From: Rhodomicrobium lacus
GTDB lineage: Bacteria > Pseudomonadota > Alphaproteobacteria > Rhizobiales > Rhodomicrobiaceae
NCBI RefSeq assembly: GCF_003992725.1
Contig: NZ_RZNF01000012.1
Location: 1,364,501-1,428,500 of the forward strand
Direction: 5' to 3'
DNA length: 64,000 nucleotides
Positions 34,887 through 43,437 of the stretch are shown one piece after another. The position numbers were made by a program, and so were the translations under genes. The notes under the pieces are model-generated. The model saw only the letters and a program-made list of their open reading frames with translations, was not told the DNA's origin and made no database searches. Positions within the stretch are counted from its first letter, which is position 1; the number at the start of each line of letters is the position of its first letter.

Positions 34887-35675
34887 ATGACCACGGCAAC
34901 GACAACGCCGACTTCGGCCGCGACACAGTCCCCTGGCGCGCCCGTCATCCAGATGATCGGCGTCAGCAAATGGTATACGCCGGAATTTCAGGTGCTCGAC
35001 ACCTGCACGACATCGGTTCAAAAAGGCGAGGTGGTGGTCGTGTGCGGGCCGTCCGGCTCAGGCAAGTCCACGCTCATCAAATGCGTGAATGCGCTCGAAC
35101 CGTTTCAGCAGGGCGACATCCTCGTCAACGGTCAGAAGGTGAACGACCCGAAGACCAACCTGCCGAAGCTTCGCTCGCATATCGGCATGGTGTTCCAGAA
35201 CTTCGAGCTTTTCCCGCATCTCACCATCATGGAAAACCTCACGCTCGCGCAACGCAAGGTGCTGAAGCGCGGCAAGGACGAAGCGGAGGCAAAGGCGCGG
35301 AAGCTGCTCCAGCGCGTCGGCCTCGCCGATCAGGCGCCGAAATATCCGGGCCAGCTTTCGGGCGGACAGCAGCAACGCGTCGCCATCGCCCGCGCGCTCG
35401 CCATGGACCCGATCGCCATGCTTTTCGACGAGCCCACCTCCGCGCTCGACCCGGAAATGGTTAGCGAGGTGCTCGACGTGATGGTCGAACTTGCCCGCGA
35501 GGGCATGACGATGATGGTCGTCACGCACGAAATGGGATTTGCGCGAAAGGTGGCGAATCGGGTTATCTTCATGGACAGGGGCGCCATCGTCGAAGACGTG
35601 CCCACGGAAGAGTTTTTCGGCAGTCCGCGCTCCGAGCGCGCGCAGCTCTTCCTCTCGAAAATCCTCTCCCATTGA
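34887..35675 (+). CDS. gltL: Glutamate/aspartate ABC transporter ATP-binding protein
   Basis: 262 residues from the ATG at 34887; the frame is open far upstream but overlaps gltK. Walker [11 protein letters not shown]-loop [10 protein letters not shown], signature LSGGQQQR, Walker [12 protein letters not shown] and H-loop THEM are all intact. A Thr/Ala-rich 20-residue N-terminal extension precedes the ATPase core. It completes gltIJKL, with no regulator gene in the unit. Confidence 0.94.
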   Translation: MTTATTTPTSAATQSPGAPVIQMIGVSKWYTPEFQVLDTCTTSVQKGEVVVVCGPSGSGKSTLIKCVNALEPFQQGDILVNGQKVNDPKTNLPKLRSHIGMVFQNFELFPHLTIMENLTLAQRKVLKRGKDEAEAKARKLLQRVGLADQAPKYPGQLSGGQQQRVAIARALAMDPIAMLFDEPTSALDPEMVSEVLDVMVELAREGMTMMVVTHEMGFARKVANRVIFMDRGAIVEDVPTEEFFGSPRSERAQLFLSKILSH

Positions 35676-35688
35676 TGAAGCGGCGAAA

Positions 35689-35729
35689 GTTAACGGGCGT
35701 TAACCTTCGTTAACGAGCGGTTAACGCCC
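35689..35729. promoter_or_regulatory. Phased GTTAAC array with a CtrA-type box and 10-bp dyad
   Basis: Four GTTAAC copies start at 35689, 35699, 35709 and 35720, spaced about one helical turn. The last pair forms TTAA-N7-TTAAC (35710-35725), the CtrA consensus. The outer flanks also form a perfect inverted repeat GGGCGTTAAC / GTTAACGCCC (35695-35704 and 35720-35729). It lies between the gltL stop and pheA. Confidence 0.55.
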
Positions 35730-35912
35730 CAACCGAAGCGACCTGCGGGTCAAGGCGACGCGCGCCGCCAACAGCCGACGGTTCCCGGCCCATTCCAATT
35801 TCTGCGGTTGACACCGCGTGTCTCGGGGTGGACACCGAACCGATCTTGAAAAAGCGCGCGATATCCTCGCAAGGTGAAGGCGCGCGCCGCTCCGGCGAAA
35901 CAGGTTAGAGTG

Positions 35913-36830
35913 ATGACATCAATTGCAACGGCCGCGACGGCCACGCCCGCGAAGATCGCCTATCAGGGCGAACCCGGCGCGAATTCGCATATCGCCTGCA
36001 TCAATTACGACGCGTCGCTCGAACCCTTTCCCTGCGCCACCTTCGAGGAAGCGCTGCTTGCCGTTAAGCACCGCGAAGTGCGCTATGCGCTGATTCCGGT
36101 AGAGAATTCGGTCGCTGGCCGCGTCGCCGACGTGCATTACCTCCTGCCGCATTCGGGCGTGCATATCGTCGGAGAGCATTTCGAGCGCATCTATCACCAG
36201 CTCATGGCGCTGCCCGGCGTGGATCTGGCCACGCTGAAGACGGTTCACAGCCATACGCAGGCGCTCGGCCAGTGCCGCAACACAATCCAACGGCTCGGCC
36301 TGCGCCCCGTTCCCGAGGCCGACACCGCCGGGGCCGCGCGCATGGTGGCTGAGGAAGGCGACCCGACCAAGGCCGCCATCGCCTCCAAGCTCGCCGCCGA
36401 GATCTACGGCCTGCGCATCCTGAAGAGCGACATCGAGGACGCGGCGCATAATACAACGCGCTTTCTCGCCCTTGCCGACGAAGCGGTGATGCCGGCGTCC
36501 GGCAACGGGCCCACGCTGACGACTTTCATCTTCCGTGTCCGCAACGTGCCCGCCGCGCTCTACAAGGCGCTCGGCGGTTTCGCGACGAACGGCGTGAACA
36601 TGACGAAGCTCGAATCCTATCAGCCGGAAGGCAGCTTCAGCGCCACGATGTTCTATGCCGACGTTGAAGGCCACCCGGAGGATCGCTCGCTCAGGCTCGC
36701 ACTGGAAGAACTGGCGTTCTACTCGACCGAGCTTGTGGTGCTCGGCACCTATCCGGCGAGCCCATTTCGCGAGACGCTGAAGAAGGCGCCGCTGGACGAC
36801 GATCCCCACCCGCTTTTTTCCGCGAGGTAG
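35913..36830 (+). CDS. pheA: Prephenate dehydratase
   Basis: 305 residues from the ATG at 35913; a GTG at 35874 is in frame but less likely. The catalytic domain carries IAYQGEPGANSH at the N-terminus, IPVENSVAGRV and the TRF motif in NTTRFLAL. A C-terminal ACT domain has ALGGFATNGVNMTKLES, where phenylalanine binds as feedback inhibitor. It converts prephenate to phenylpyruvate in phenylalanine synthesis. There is no chorismate mutase domain, so this is the monofunctional type. It is separated from gltL by 237 bases containing the GTTAAC array and is convergent with the GNAT gene. Confidence 0.93.
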   Translation: MTSIATAATATPAKIAYQGEPGANSHIACINYDASLEPFPCATFEEALLAVKHREVRYALIPVENSVAGRVADVHYLLPHSGVHIVGEHFERIYHQLMALPGVDLATLKTVHSHTQALGQCRNTIQRLGLRPVPEADTAGAARMVAEEGDPTKAAIASKLAAEIYGLRILKSDIEDAAHNTTRFLALADEAVMPASGNGPTLTTFIFRVRNVPAALYKALGGFATNGVNMTKLESYQPEGSFSATMFYADVEGHPEDRSLRLALEELAFYSTELVVLGTYPASPFRETLKKAPLDDDPHPLFSAR

Positions 36831-36875
36831 GCGGGTCGGCCTCGCGTTCCATCTGAAGCGGCGCATCGGCCGCTT

Positions 36876-37310
36876 TCACCCCTGCGGGTTGCCGGTCGGC
36901 AGGAACGACAGCCGCACGAGTTCGGGGCGCTCGAACCAGCCCGCCGCCTGCCAGAAGGCGAGGCCATCGGCGTTGTCAGCCAGGAGATCGATGTGAACCT
37001 TGCCGATGCCTTCCGCTGCCAGCGCGTCCAACGCGTTGCGCACGAGGGCGGATGCAATGCCGCGCCTGCGGTGCGTCGGCGCGACGGCGAGATGATAGAG
37101 ATAGCCGCGCCGCCCATCGTGGCCGCCGAAAACGCAGCCGACGAACGCGCCATCCTCTTCCGCCGCGAAGCTCAGGCCGGGGTTGCGCCTGAGGTAACGC
37201 GCGAACCCCTCGAACGAATCCGCATCGCGCACCTTAACGCCGGGCATGGCATCGAGAAGCGCCATGATCGCGGCGTGGTCGTCGTTCGTCATCGCCTTGT
37301 AAACGATCAT
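36876..37310 (-). CDS. GNAT-family N-acetyltransferase
   Basis: 144 residues from the ATG at 37308-37310; the frame extends to 37400 but that part overlaps the hairpin downstream of rho. The GNAT core is clear: FGGHDGRRGYLYHLAVAPTH, the acetyl-CoA loop RRRGIASALV and the C-terminal HIDLLADNADGLAFWQAAGW. It resembles RimI/YpeA-type small acetyltransferases; the acceptor is unknown. Confidence 0.88.
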   Translation of the reverse strand: MIVYKAMTNDDHAAIMALLDAMPGVKVRDADSFEGFARYLRRNPGLSFAAEEDGAFVGCVFGGHDGRRGYLYHLAVAPTHRRRGIASALVRNALDALAAEGIGKVHIDLLADNADGLAFWQAAGWFERPELVRLSFLPTGNPQG

Positions 37311-37346
37311 GCCTGCCCCCTCTGCTTTCAAAGCTTCTCCCGTGCA

Positions 37347-37377
37347 GCAAAAGGGCCGGAAACTCCGGCCCTTTTGC
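37347..37377 (-). terminator. Bidirectional-type terminator downstream of rho
   Basis: GCAAAAGGGCCGGA and TCCGGCCCTTTTGC form a perfect 14-bp stem with a 3-nt loop. The stem's A/T ends supply a T-run in both directions. It lies about 50 bases after the rho stop codon and 37 bases upstream of the GNAT start. Confidence 0.85.
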
Positions 37378-37427
37378 GATCGCGATATGGTTTGACGCAA
37401 GCGGCAGCAGGCAAGCCGCCCGGCGCT

Positions 37428-38693
37428 TTACGTATTCATCGAATCGAAGAAATCGCCGTTTGACTTCGTCTGGCGCAGCTTGTCGAGCAGGAATTCGATG
37501 CCGTCCATCGGTCCCATCGGGTTCAGGATGCGGCGCAGTACATACATCTTGCGAAGCTGGGCCTGCGGAACGAGCAGTTCTTCCTTGCGGGTGCCGGACT
37601 TCGCGATGTCCATCGCCGGGAACACGCGCTTGTCGGCCACCTTGCGGTCGAGCACGAGTTCGGAGTTGCCGGTGCCCTTGAATTCTTCAAAGATCACTTC
37701 GTCCATGCGGCTGCCGGTCTCGACCAGCGCCGTCGCAATGATGGTGAGCGAGCCGCCCTCCTCGATATTGCGTGCCGCGCCGAAGAAGCGCTTCGGGCGT
37801 TGCAGCGCGTTCGCGTCCACGCCGCCGGTGAGCACCTTGCCGGAGGACGGCACCACCGTGTTGTAGGCGCGGCCGAGACGCGTGATGGAATCGAGCAGAA
37901 TGACGACGTCCAGCTTGTGCTCCACGAGGCGCTTGGCCTTCTCGATGACCATTTCGGCCACCTGCACGTGTCGCGATGCCGGTTCGTCGAAGGTGGAGCT
38001 GATGACCTCGCCGCGCACCGAGCGCTGCATATCGGTCACTTCTTCGGGGCGTTCGTCAATGAGAAGAACGATGAGATAGCACTCGGGATGGTTCGCCGTG
38101 ATCGAATGCGCAATGTTCTGGAGCAGGACGGTCTTGCCGGTACGGGGCGGTGCCACGATCAGGCCGCGCTGACCCTTGCCGAGCGGCGCCACGATGTCGA
38201 TGACGCGCGGGCTCAGATCCTTCGACTGCGGTGTGTCGGTTTCCATCTTCAGCCAGCTGTTTGGATAGAGCGGCGTCAGATTGTCGAAGTGGACCTTGTG
38301 GCGGATCTTCTCCGGGTCGTCGAAGTTGATCTTGTTGACCTTGAGCAGCGCGAAATAGCGCTCGCCCTCTTTGGGCCCGCGGATCTGGCCTTCGACCGTG
38401 TCGCCCGTGCGCAGGCCGAAACGGCGGATCTGGCTGGGGCTGACATAAATGTCGTCCGGTCCTGGAAGATAATTCGAATCCGGCGACCGGAGGAAGCCGA
38501 ACCCGTCCTGCAAGGTCTCCACAACGCCGACGCCCGTGATCTCGATGTCGCGCGCCGCGAGCTGTTTGAGAATCGCAAACATCAGCTCCTGTTTGCGGAG
38601 CGCGCTCGCATTCTCGACTGCGAATTCCTCGGCGACCGCAAGAAGTTCCGTAGGGGATTTAACTTTGAGGTCTTGAAGCTTCATTTCTTGCAT
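37428..38693 (-). CDS. rho: Transcription termination factor Rho
   Basis: 421 residues from the ATG at 38691-38693 (an ATG three codons in is also possible). It has an N-terminal helix bundle, a cold-shock-like primary RNA-binding domain ([25 protein letters not shown] in two segments around residues 62-86), and a RecA-like motor with Walker [13 protein letters not shown], Walker [11 protein letters not shown] and the Q and R loops. The hexamer unwinds RNA and ends transcription. It is at the left of the rho-hemJ-hemE group, typical for the origin-proximal region of alphaproteobacteria, and is followed by an efficient hairpin. Confidence 0.97.
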   Translation of the reverse strand: MQEMKLQDLKVKSPTELLAVAEEFAVENASALRKQELMFAILKQLAARDIEITGVGVVETLQDGFGFLRSPDSNYLPGPDDIYVSPSQIRRFGLRTGDTVEGQIRGPKEGERYFALLKVNKINFDDPEKIRHKVHFDNLTPLYPNSWLKMETDTPQSKDLSPRVIDIVAPLGKGQRGLIVAPPRTGKTVLLQNIAHSITANHPECYLIVLLIDERPEEVTDMQRSVRGEVISSTFDEPASRHVQVAEMVIEKAKRLVEHKLDVVILLDSITRLGRAYNTVVPSSGKVLTGGVDANALQRPKRFFGAARNIEEGGSLTIIATALVETGSRMDEVIFEEFKGTGNSELVLDRKVADKRVFPAMDIAKSGTRKEELLVPQAQLRKMYVLRRILNPMGPMDGIEFLLDKLRQTKSNGDFFDSMNT

Positions 38694-38882
38694 GATGGTC
38701 GACGACTTTTTTGGGGGAGCATGAGTTGGAGCGGACAGTGGAGCCCGCGAACCGGGGAGGAGAGGACGTTCGCTGAGCCGCTTGTCTTGTCTGGAGGGCA
38801 GATCGCGGCTGCTTCACTCAAATGCGGGATCGGGGTGACCGATCTTTGAACGGCAAATGTCGGACGCTTAACGACAAGCGCC

Positions 38883-38910
38883 AATATAGCAGCGTTTGCG
38901 CCCTTCGCAA
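38883..38910 (-). promoter_or_regulatory. Promoter candidate for rho
   Basis: On the minus strand TTGCGA (38905-38910), a 16-base spacer and TATATT (38883-38888). It lies immediately after the hemJ-side terminator hairpin, as expected for the start of a new unit. Confidence 0.4.
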
Positions 38911-38939
38911 AGACGGGAAAAAGCCCCGTCTCATTTTTT
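38911..38939. terminator. Terminator hairpin downstream of hemJ
   Basis: AGACGGG (38911-38917) pairs with CCCGTCT (38925-38931). The plus strand continues into six T residues; on the minus strand the loop side is T-rich. Probably ends hemJ transcription before rho. Confidence 0.55.
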
Positions 38940-39126
38940 CCCGTGAGAAGAAGACGTGGAGCCGGATCCGATCAAGTTTGTTGAATCCGCCTCTGACCTT
39001 CAAGAAGAGACCGCTTTACCGATCTTATTGCGATTCAATCAGATCGGAACGGCCTCGACGGGCCCGTTTCCGCCATTTGCATTCGTTCAGCACGCTTGCG
39101 AGCAAATGTCGGGATCAAAAGCACCC

Positions 39127-39579
39127 CTAGAAAGGCTTCACGATGACGAGCAGGACGATCCCGACCAGAAGCAACGTCGGAATTTCGTTTATGATCCTGA
39201 AGAAGCGCGTGCTGTGCGGGATGCGGTCGGCCTCGAAATCCTTGCGCCATTTGGCGAGGAAACCATGGATGACGAGCAGGCCGATCACCAGCGCGATCTT
39301 TGCATGCAGCCAAGGCGCATGCCGCCAGTCGATATAGTCCGTGACGAAGGCGATCCACAGGCCGAGCCCCACGGTGACGATCATCGCGGGGTTCATGATC
39401 GCCTTCAGAAGCCGTCGTTCCATGACCTTGAAGGTTTCGGATTGCGGCGTGCCGACCCCGATCTGCGAGTGATAGACGTAGAGCCTCGGCAGGTAGAACA
39501 TGCCCGCCATCCACGCGAAGGCCGCGATCAGGTGAAAGGACTTCAGGTAAAGATAGGCGTCATTCATGAGACTGATCAT
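39127..39579 (-). CDS. hemJ: Protoporphyrinogen IX oxidase HemJ
   Basis: 150 residues, four to five transmembrane helices. HemJ-type features: YLKSFHLIAAFAWMAGMFYLPRL with the conserved His near residue 16, ERRLLKAIMNPAMI and HAKIALVIGLLVIHGF. HemJ oxidises protoporphyrinogen IX to protoporphyrin IX in the membrane for haem (and chlorophyll) synthesis and replaces HemG/HemY in many alphaproteobacteria. The start could be the ATG at 39577-39579 or one four codons in. It lies about 100 bases downstream of hemE, with a hairpin between. Confidence 0.93.
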   Translation of the reverse strand: MISLMNDAYLYLKSFHLIAAFAWMAGMFYLPRLYVYHSQIGVGTPQSETFKVMERRLLKAIMNPAMIVTVGLGLWIAFVTDYIDWRHAPWLHAKIALVIGLLVIHGFLAKWRKDFEADRIPHSTRFFRIINEIPTLLLVGIVLLVIVKPF

Positions 39580-39604
39580 GGCAGGCCGTTCACGGGCGGT
39601 TTTC

Positions 39605-39629
39605 GAAGCGCCGCAAAGCCCGGCGCTTC
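39605..39629 (-). terminator. Hairpin between hemE and hemJ
   Basis: GAAGCGCCG / CGGCGCTTC, a perfect 9-bp stem with a 7-nt loop, 50 bases after the hemE stop. No T-run; possibly an attenuator or mRNA 3' end structure. Confidence 0.4.
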
Positions 39630-39681
39630 AGATCTCGCTATAGCTCGATTCGTTCGGATCGTCCGAACAAGTGCGACGGCC

Positions 39682-40728
39682 TCAGCCGCGCACCTGGCGG
39701 ATGAGACGTTCGACATGCTCGACGGGCGTATCCGGAAGAATGCCGTGACCGAGGTTGAAGACGTAAGGCTTGCCGGCCAGAGCCTCCAGCGTCGCGTTCA
39801 CCCGGCGGTCCATAGCATCGCCGCCGGCAAGCAGCAACAGCGGATCGAGGTTACCCTGCACGGTGACCTTGTCCTGCTGGGCGGCAATCGTCGGAAGCGG
39901 CGCGGCCGTGTCGCAGCCGAGCGCATCGACGCCGGTGCGGGCCACGTAATCGGCGTATTTCGGCGAGGCGCCGCGCGGGAAGCCGATGACCGGCACGTTC
40001 GGATGCACGGCCTTCACGCGCTTCACGATCTCGGCGGTCGGTTCGATCACGAAGGCGTCGAAGTCGTTGTCGGCAAGCGCGCTCGCCCAGCTGTCGAAAA
40101 TCTGCAGAGCGCGAGCGCCCGCATTGACCTGGCCGATGAGATACGTCGCCGATGCTTCAACGAGAAGATCGAGGATGGCCTTGAAGGTCTCCGGCTCGCG
40201 ATAGGCGAGCAGCTTCGCCGCGCGGTAGTCGCTCGACCCATGGCCTTCGACCATGTAGCTCGCCACCGTCCACGGCGCGCCGCAGAAGCCGATCAGCGGG
40301 GTCCGATCGCCAAGCCCCGTGATGGTGCGGTCGATCGCTTCGTACACGATGGAAAACGTGGACTTCGCCTTCTCGACGGAGAGCTTCGAAAGATCGGCGA
40401 GGCTCGTGATGGGATCGAGATGCGGGCCTTCGCCCTCGCGAAATTCGAGATGCTGGCCGAGGGCGTGCGGCACGACGAGGATGTCTGAAAAGATGATCGC
40501 GGCATCGAAGTCGAAACGCCGGATCGGCTGGAGAGTCACTTCCGCCGCCAGTTCGGGATTGTAGCAGAGGTTCAGGAACGAACCTGCCTGAGCGCGCACT
40601 TCGCGATACTCGGCGAGATAGCGTCCCGCCTGCCGCATGAGCCACATGGGCGGTGCCTTGTGGGCGGTGCCCTTCAGAGCGGCAATGAACTTCGGATCGG
40701 TCTTCGGCGTGTCAGCGGCGATGTTCAT
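39682..40728 (-). CDS. hemE: Uroporphyrinogen decarboxylase
   Basis: 348 residues from the ATG at 40726-40728 (a TTG one codon earlier is in frame but unlikely). N-terminal PPMWLMRQAGRYLAEYRE is the signature for substrate binding; the second signature IGFCGAPWTVASYMVEG and the catalytic Asp region (AIIFSDILVVPHALG) are intact. It decarboxylates the four acetate side chains of uroporphyrinogen III to give coproporphyrinogen III. The upstream gap to the divergent ppsR is the position of the chromosomal origin in Caulobacter and Rickettsia. Confidence 0.96.
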   Translation of the reverse strand: MNIAADTPKTDPKFIAALKGTAHKAPPMWLMRQAGRYLAEYREVRAQAGSFLNLCYNPELAAEVTLQPIRRFDFDAAIIFSDILVVPHALGQHLEFREGEGPHLDPITSLADLSKLSVEKAKSTFSIVYEAIDRTITGLGDRTPLIGFCGAPWTVASYMVEGHGSSDYRAAKLLAYREPETFKAILDLLVEASATYLIGQVNAGARALQIFDSWASALADNDFDAFVIEPTAEIVKRVKAVHPNVPVIGFPRGASPKYADYVARTGVDALGCDTAAPLPTIAAQQDKVTVQGNLDPLLLLAGGDAMDRRVNATLEALAGKPYVFNLGHGILPDTPVEHVERLIRQVRG

Positions 40729-41049
40729 CAATAAGATTCCATCTTAAGGTTCTGTTGTTTCTTATAGGGGAGGCAACTTGCGGAAACATCGCGTTGTGCC
40801 GCGTTCTTCCCCTTGTTTGGAGAGCACGTTCTCCTGCCGATGCGTCGCGACGAGTTCTTGTTGAAAAATCGCGCTTGCGGGGGCTTTCATCCCTGCTCTT
40901 TAGCCTTGCTTTGCCCCTCTCAGCAATGAATAACGTAGGGGACAACCTGTGAAGACTCAGCGCAGGTCGCGGGCCGGGTAAGAACCAAGGGCTTTTTTTC
41001 CAGAGCGTCACGAGCTGTGCGTTCTTTTTTAATTGGCGTGGAGGACTCA
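40729..41049. other. Candidate chromosomal replication origin (oriC)
   Basis: A 321-bp gap between hemE (minus) and the PEP-synthase/PPDK regulator gene (plus), the exact synteny of Caulobacter Cori and the Rickettsia origin. It is less GC-rich than its surroundings. Three GANTC methylation sites (40735, 40954, 41044) are present. DnaA-box matches are poor: the best are about 7 of 9 (TTATTCATT on the minus strand near 40926-40934, and TTTTTCAAC near 40861). Genes on both sides point away from it. Synteny is strong; sequence motifs are weak. Confidence 0.5.
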
Positions 41050-41937
41050 ATGGCCCCGGAAAATGCCAAGCCCGAGCGAAGCGCCGAAGAGGGCGCTTTA
41101 TCCCCGGAATTGACAGCTGTCCCCACCGCAAAGCACTTCCACCTGCATCTCGTCTCCGACGCTTCCGGAGAGACGCTGACGACCATGGCGAAGGCGGCCG
41201 TGGTGCGCCTTCCGGGCGCGAAACCGAACCGGCACATGCACCCGCTCGTGCGCAACCCGCGTCAACTTGCCGTCGTGTTGCAGCATATCGAGGCGTCGCC
41301 CGGCATCGTGCTGTTCACGCTCGCGAACCCGAATCTCGCGGAGCTTCTGGAAACGCGCTGCGAAGAGCTTGGCGTGCCATGCGTGGCCGTGCTCCGCCCC
41401 GTTTTGAAGGCATTCGAGGACTATCTGAAAATGCCGGCTCACGCGGTCGTCGCGGCGCAGCACACGCTCGACGCCGATTATTTCCGCCGCATCGAGGCGA
41501 TGAACTATACGCTCGCGCACGACGACAGCCAGCGCACGGACGATCTCGACAAGGCCGACATCGTGCTCGTGGGGGCGAGCCGCACGTCGAAAACGCCGAC
41601 AAGCATCTATCTGGCGAACCGCGGTTACAAGACGGCGAACGTCTCGCTCGTGCCGAACATCCCGCCGCCGCCGAACCTGACGAGCTTGAAGACGGCGTTC
41701 GTCATCGGCCTTGTCGCAAGCGCCGAAAGGCTCTCCGAGATCAGGCGCAACAGATTGCTTGCGCTGAACAGCAATAATTTTGAAGATTATGTCGACACCG
41801 ACGTTATAAAGAACGAAATAGCGTTCACGAAGAGACTTTGCTCGCAGAATGGCTGGCATTTCGTCGACGTGACGAGAAAATCGATTGAGGAAACCGCCGC
41901 TCAGATCATCGCGATCTATGAGGGGAGCCGTCGCTAG
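41050..41937 (+). CDS. ppsR: Pyruvate, phosphate dikinase / PEP synthase regulatory protein
   Basis: 295 residues from the ATG at 41050, with GGAGG 5 bases upstream. DUF299 family: FHLHLVSDASGETL near the N-terminus and the P-loop GASRTSKTPTS near residues 175-185. The bifunctional enzyme phosphorylates (with ADP) and dephosphorylates a Thr of PPDK or PEP synthase, switching gluconeogenic PEP formation off and on. An acidic ~25-residue N-terminal extension precedes the fold. Its position next to hemE matches gene RP001 at the Rickettsia origin. It leads the plus-strand run ppsR-maf-aroE-coaE-dnaQ. Confidence 0.93.
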   Translation: MAPENAKPERSAEEGALSPELTAVPTAKHFHLHLVSDASGETLTTMAKAAVVRLPGAKPNRHMHPLVRNPRQLAVVLQHIEASPGIVLFTLANPNLAELLETRCEELGVPCVAVLRPVLKAFEDYLKMPAHAVVAAQHTLDADYFRRIEAMNYTLAHDDSQRTDDLDKADIVLVGASRTSKTPTSIYLANRGYKTANVSLVPNIPPPPNLTSLKTAFVIGLVASAERLSEIRRNRLLALNSNNFEDYVDTDVIKNEIAFTKRLCSQNGWHFVDVTRKSIEETAAQIIAIYEGSRR

Positions 41938-41988
41938 AAAAATAGCACTTCGCTTTGGCTGGATCTCGAAAAGGTACCTAATCGGCGC

Positions 41989-42591
41989 ATGCAATCGGAT
42001 TATCCTGAAATCATCCTCGCGTCCGCGAGCCCCGCGCGCGCGGCAATTCTTGCGAGCGCGGGGCTGCGCTTTCATACGCAGCCGTCGATGGTCGACGAGG
42101 CGGAAGAGCACAAGCACTTCGCACGCAACATCGCGCCGCCCGATGTGGCGCTCGCGCTTGCGCGGTTGAAGGCAGATAACGTGCTTGAGACGGAACCGGG
42201 AGCGATCGTCATCGGCGCCGATCAGGTGCTCGCGGTCGGCAACGAAATCCTGCAGAAACCGAAGAGTCAGGAGGAAGCGCGCGGCCAGCTCCTGAAACTG
42301 CGCGGCCGTCAGCACCAGCTTCATTCGGCTGCAGTCTTGCTGCATGGGGGACATGTCGCGCAATTCGTCGATACGGCCACGCTCACGATGCGCGACTTCA
42401 CCGACGACTTCCTCGACTGGTACATGGAGACGGCGGGCGAGGGCGTGCAGACATCCGTGGGCGCGTATCACATCGAGGGTCTCGGCATTCACCTCTTCAG
42501 TGAAGTGAAAGGCGACTATTTCACCATTCTCGGCATGCCGATCGTCCCGGTGCTCGATGAGTTGCGGCGCATTTCGGTGCTGAAGAAGTAG
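41989..42591 (+). CDS. maf: Maf-family nucleoside triphosphate pyrophosphatase
   Basis: 200 residues. Maf signatures: ILASASPARAAIL at the N-terminus, VIGADQVL in the centre, and the GVQTSVGAYHIEGLG loop. Maf proteins hydrolyse modified or canonical dTTP/UTP/CTP and so clean the nucleotide pool; bacterial members also influence division. It is 51 bases after ppsR and 9 before aroE, in the conserved maf-aroE-coaE-dnaQ string. Confidence 0.93.
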   Translation: MQSDYPEIILASASPARAAILASAGLRFHTQPSMVDEAEEHKHFARNIAPPDVALALARLKADNVLETEPGAIVIGADQVLAVGNEILQKPKSQEEARGQLLKLRGRQHQLHSAAVLLHGGHVAQFVDTATLTMRDFTDDFLDWYMETAGEGVQTSVGAYHIEGLGIHLFSEVKGDYFTILGMPIVPVLDELRRISVLKK

Positions 42592-42600
42592 GGGGCGGTT

Positions 42601-43437
42601 ATGAAACGCGCCTGTGTCATCGGCTGGCCCATCTCCCATTCGCTTTCGCCCGTGATCCACGGGTTCTGGCTGCGCGAGCACGGGATCGAGGGTGAATATG
42701 GCAAGGCGGCGATCGAGCCGAAGGATTTCGCCGATTTCGTACGGGGCTTCGCGGCGGCGGGGCTTGCCGGCGGCAACGTGACCGTGCCGCATAAGCTTGA
42801 AGCCTTCCGGCTCGCCGAACGGCGCGATGCGGCGGCGGTGGCCATCGGCGCTGTGAATACCTTGTGGCTCGATGGTGGAAAACTTCACGGCGCGAACACG
42901 GATGCCTTCGGTTTTCTGGCCAATCTCGACGAGCAGGCTCCCGGTTGGGACAAGCCGGGCGCGGCGGTGGTGATCGGCGCGGGCGGGGCGGCGCGCGCCA
43001 TCGTGTGGGCGCTGATCCAGCGCGGCTTCGCCGACATCCGCATCGTCAACCGCACGAAGGCGACGGCTGACGCTCTCGCCGCCGAATTCCCGCCCGCAAC
43101 GAGCTTCGCGCTTGCCGACCTTCCGGTGGCGCTCGACCGCGCGCGCTTCGTCGTCAACACGTCGACGCTTGGCATGAAGGGGCAGCCGCCGCTCGACATC
43201 GACCTGTCGCCGGTCGCCGCCGACGCGACCGTGAACGACATCGTCTATACCCCGCTTGAAACGCCGCTTCTGGCGCAGGCCCGCGCGCGTGGGCTTGTCG
43301 CGGTGGATGGCCTCGGCATGCTGTTGCATCAGGCCGCGCCGGGCTTCGAGCGCTGGTTCGGCGCGCGGCCGCGCGTGACGCCCGAACTTCGCGCGGCGGT
43401 GCTCGATGCCATCGCGGCGCGGGAGGCAGGCGGATGA
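42601..43437 (+). CDS. aroE: Shikimate dehydrogenase (NADP+)
   Basis: 278 residues. Shikimate-binding SHSLSPVIHGF with the catalytic Lys in VTVPHK, then the NADP-binding GAGGAARAIVWAL, and VNRTKATA for NADPH preference. It reduces 3-dehydroshikimate to shikimate in the aromatic amino acid pathway. Its stop overlaps the start of coaE (ATGA at 43434-43437). Confidence 0.95.
   Translation: MKRACVIGWPISHSLSPVIHGFWLREHGIEGEYGKAAIEPKDFADFVRGFAAAGLAGGNVTVPHKLEAFRLAERRDAAAVAIGAVNTLWLDGGKLHGANTDAFGFLANLDEQAPGWDKPGAAVVIGAGGAARAIVWALIQRGFADIRIVNRTKATADALAAEFPPATSFALADLPVALDRARFVVNTSTLGMKGQPPLDIDLSPVAADATVNDIVYTPLETPLLAQARARGLVAVDGLGMLLHQAAPGFERWFGARPRVTPELRAAVLDAIAAREAGG

Larger units (their letters stand above)
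38694..39126. other. rho leader and rho/hemJ intergenic region
   Basis: About 430 bases with no convincing gene (the plus-strand frame 38822-39130 has no ribosome site and spans the terminator). It contains a rho promoter candidate at 38883-38910 and the hairpin at 38911-38939, leaving a rho leader of roughly 180 bases, long enough for the autoregulation by attenuation known for rho in other bacteria. Confidence 0.6.

Noticed and set aside
41098-43329. 743-codon minus-strand frame across ppsR, maf and aroE
   Set aside because: It covers three well-defined core genes on the other strand and has shadow-type composition.
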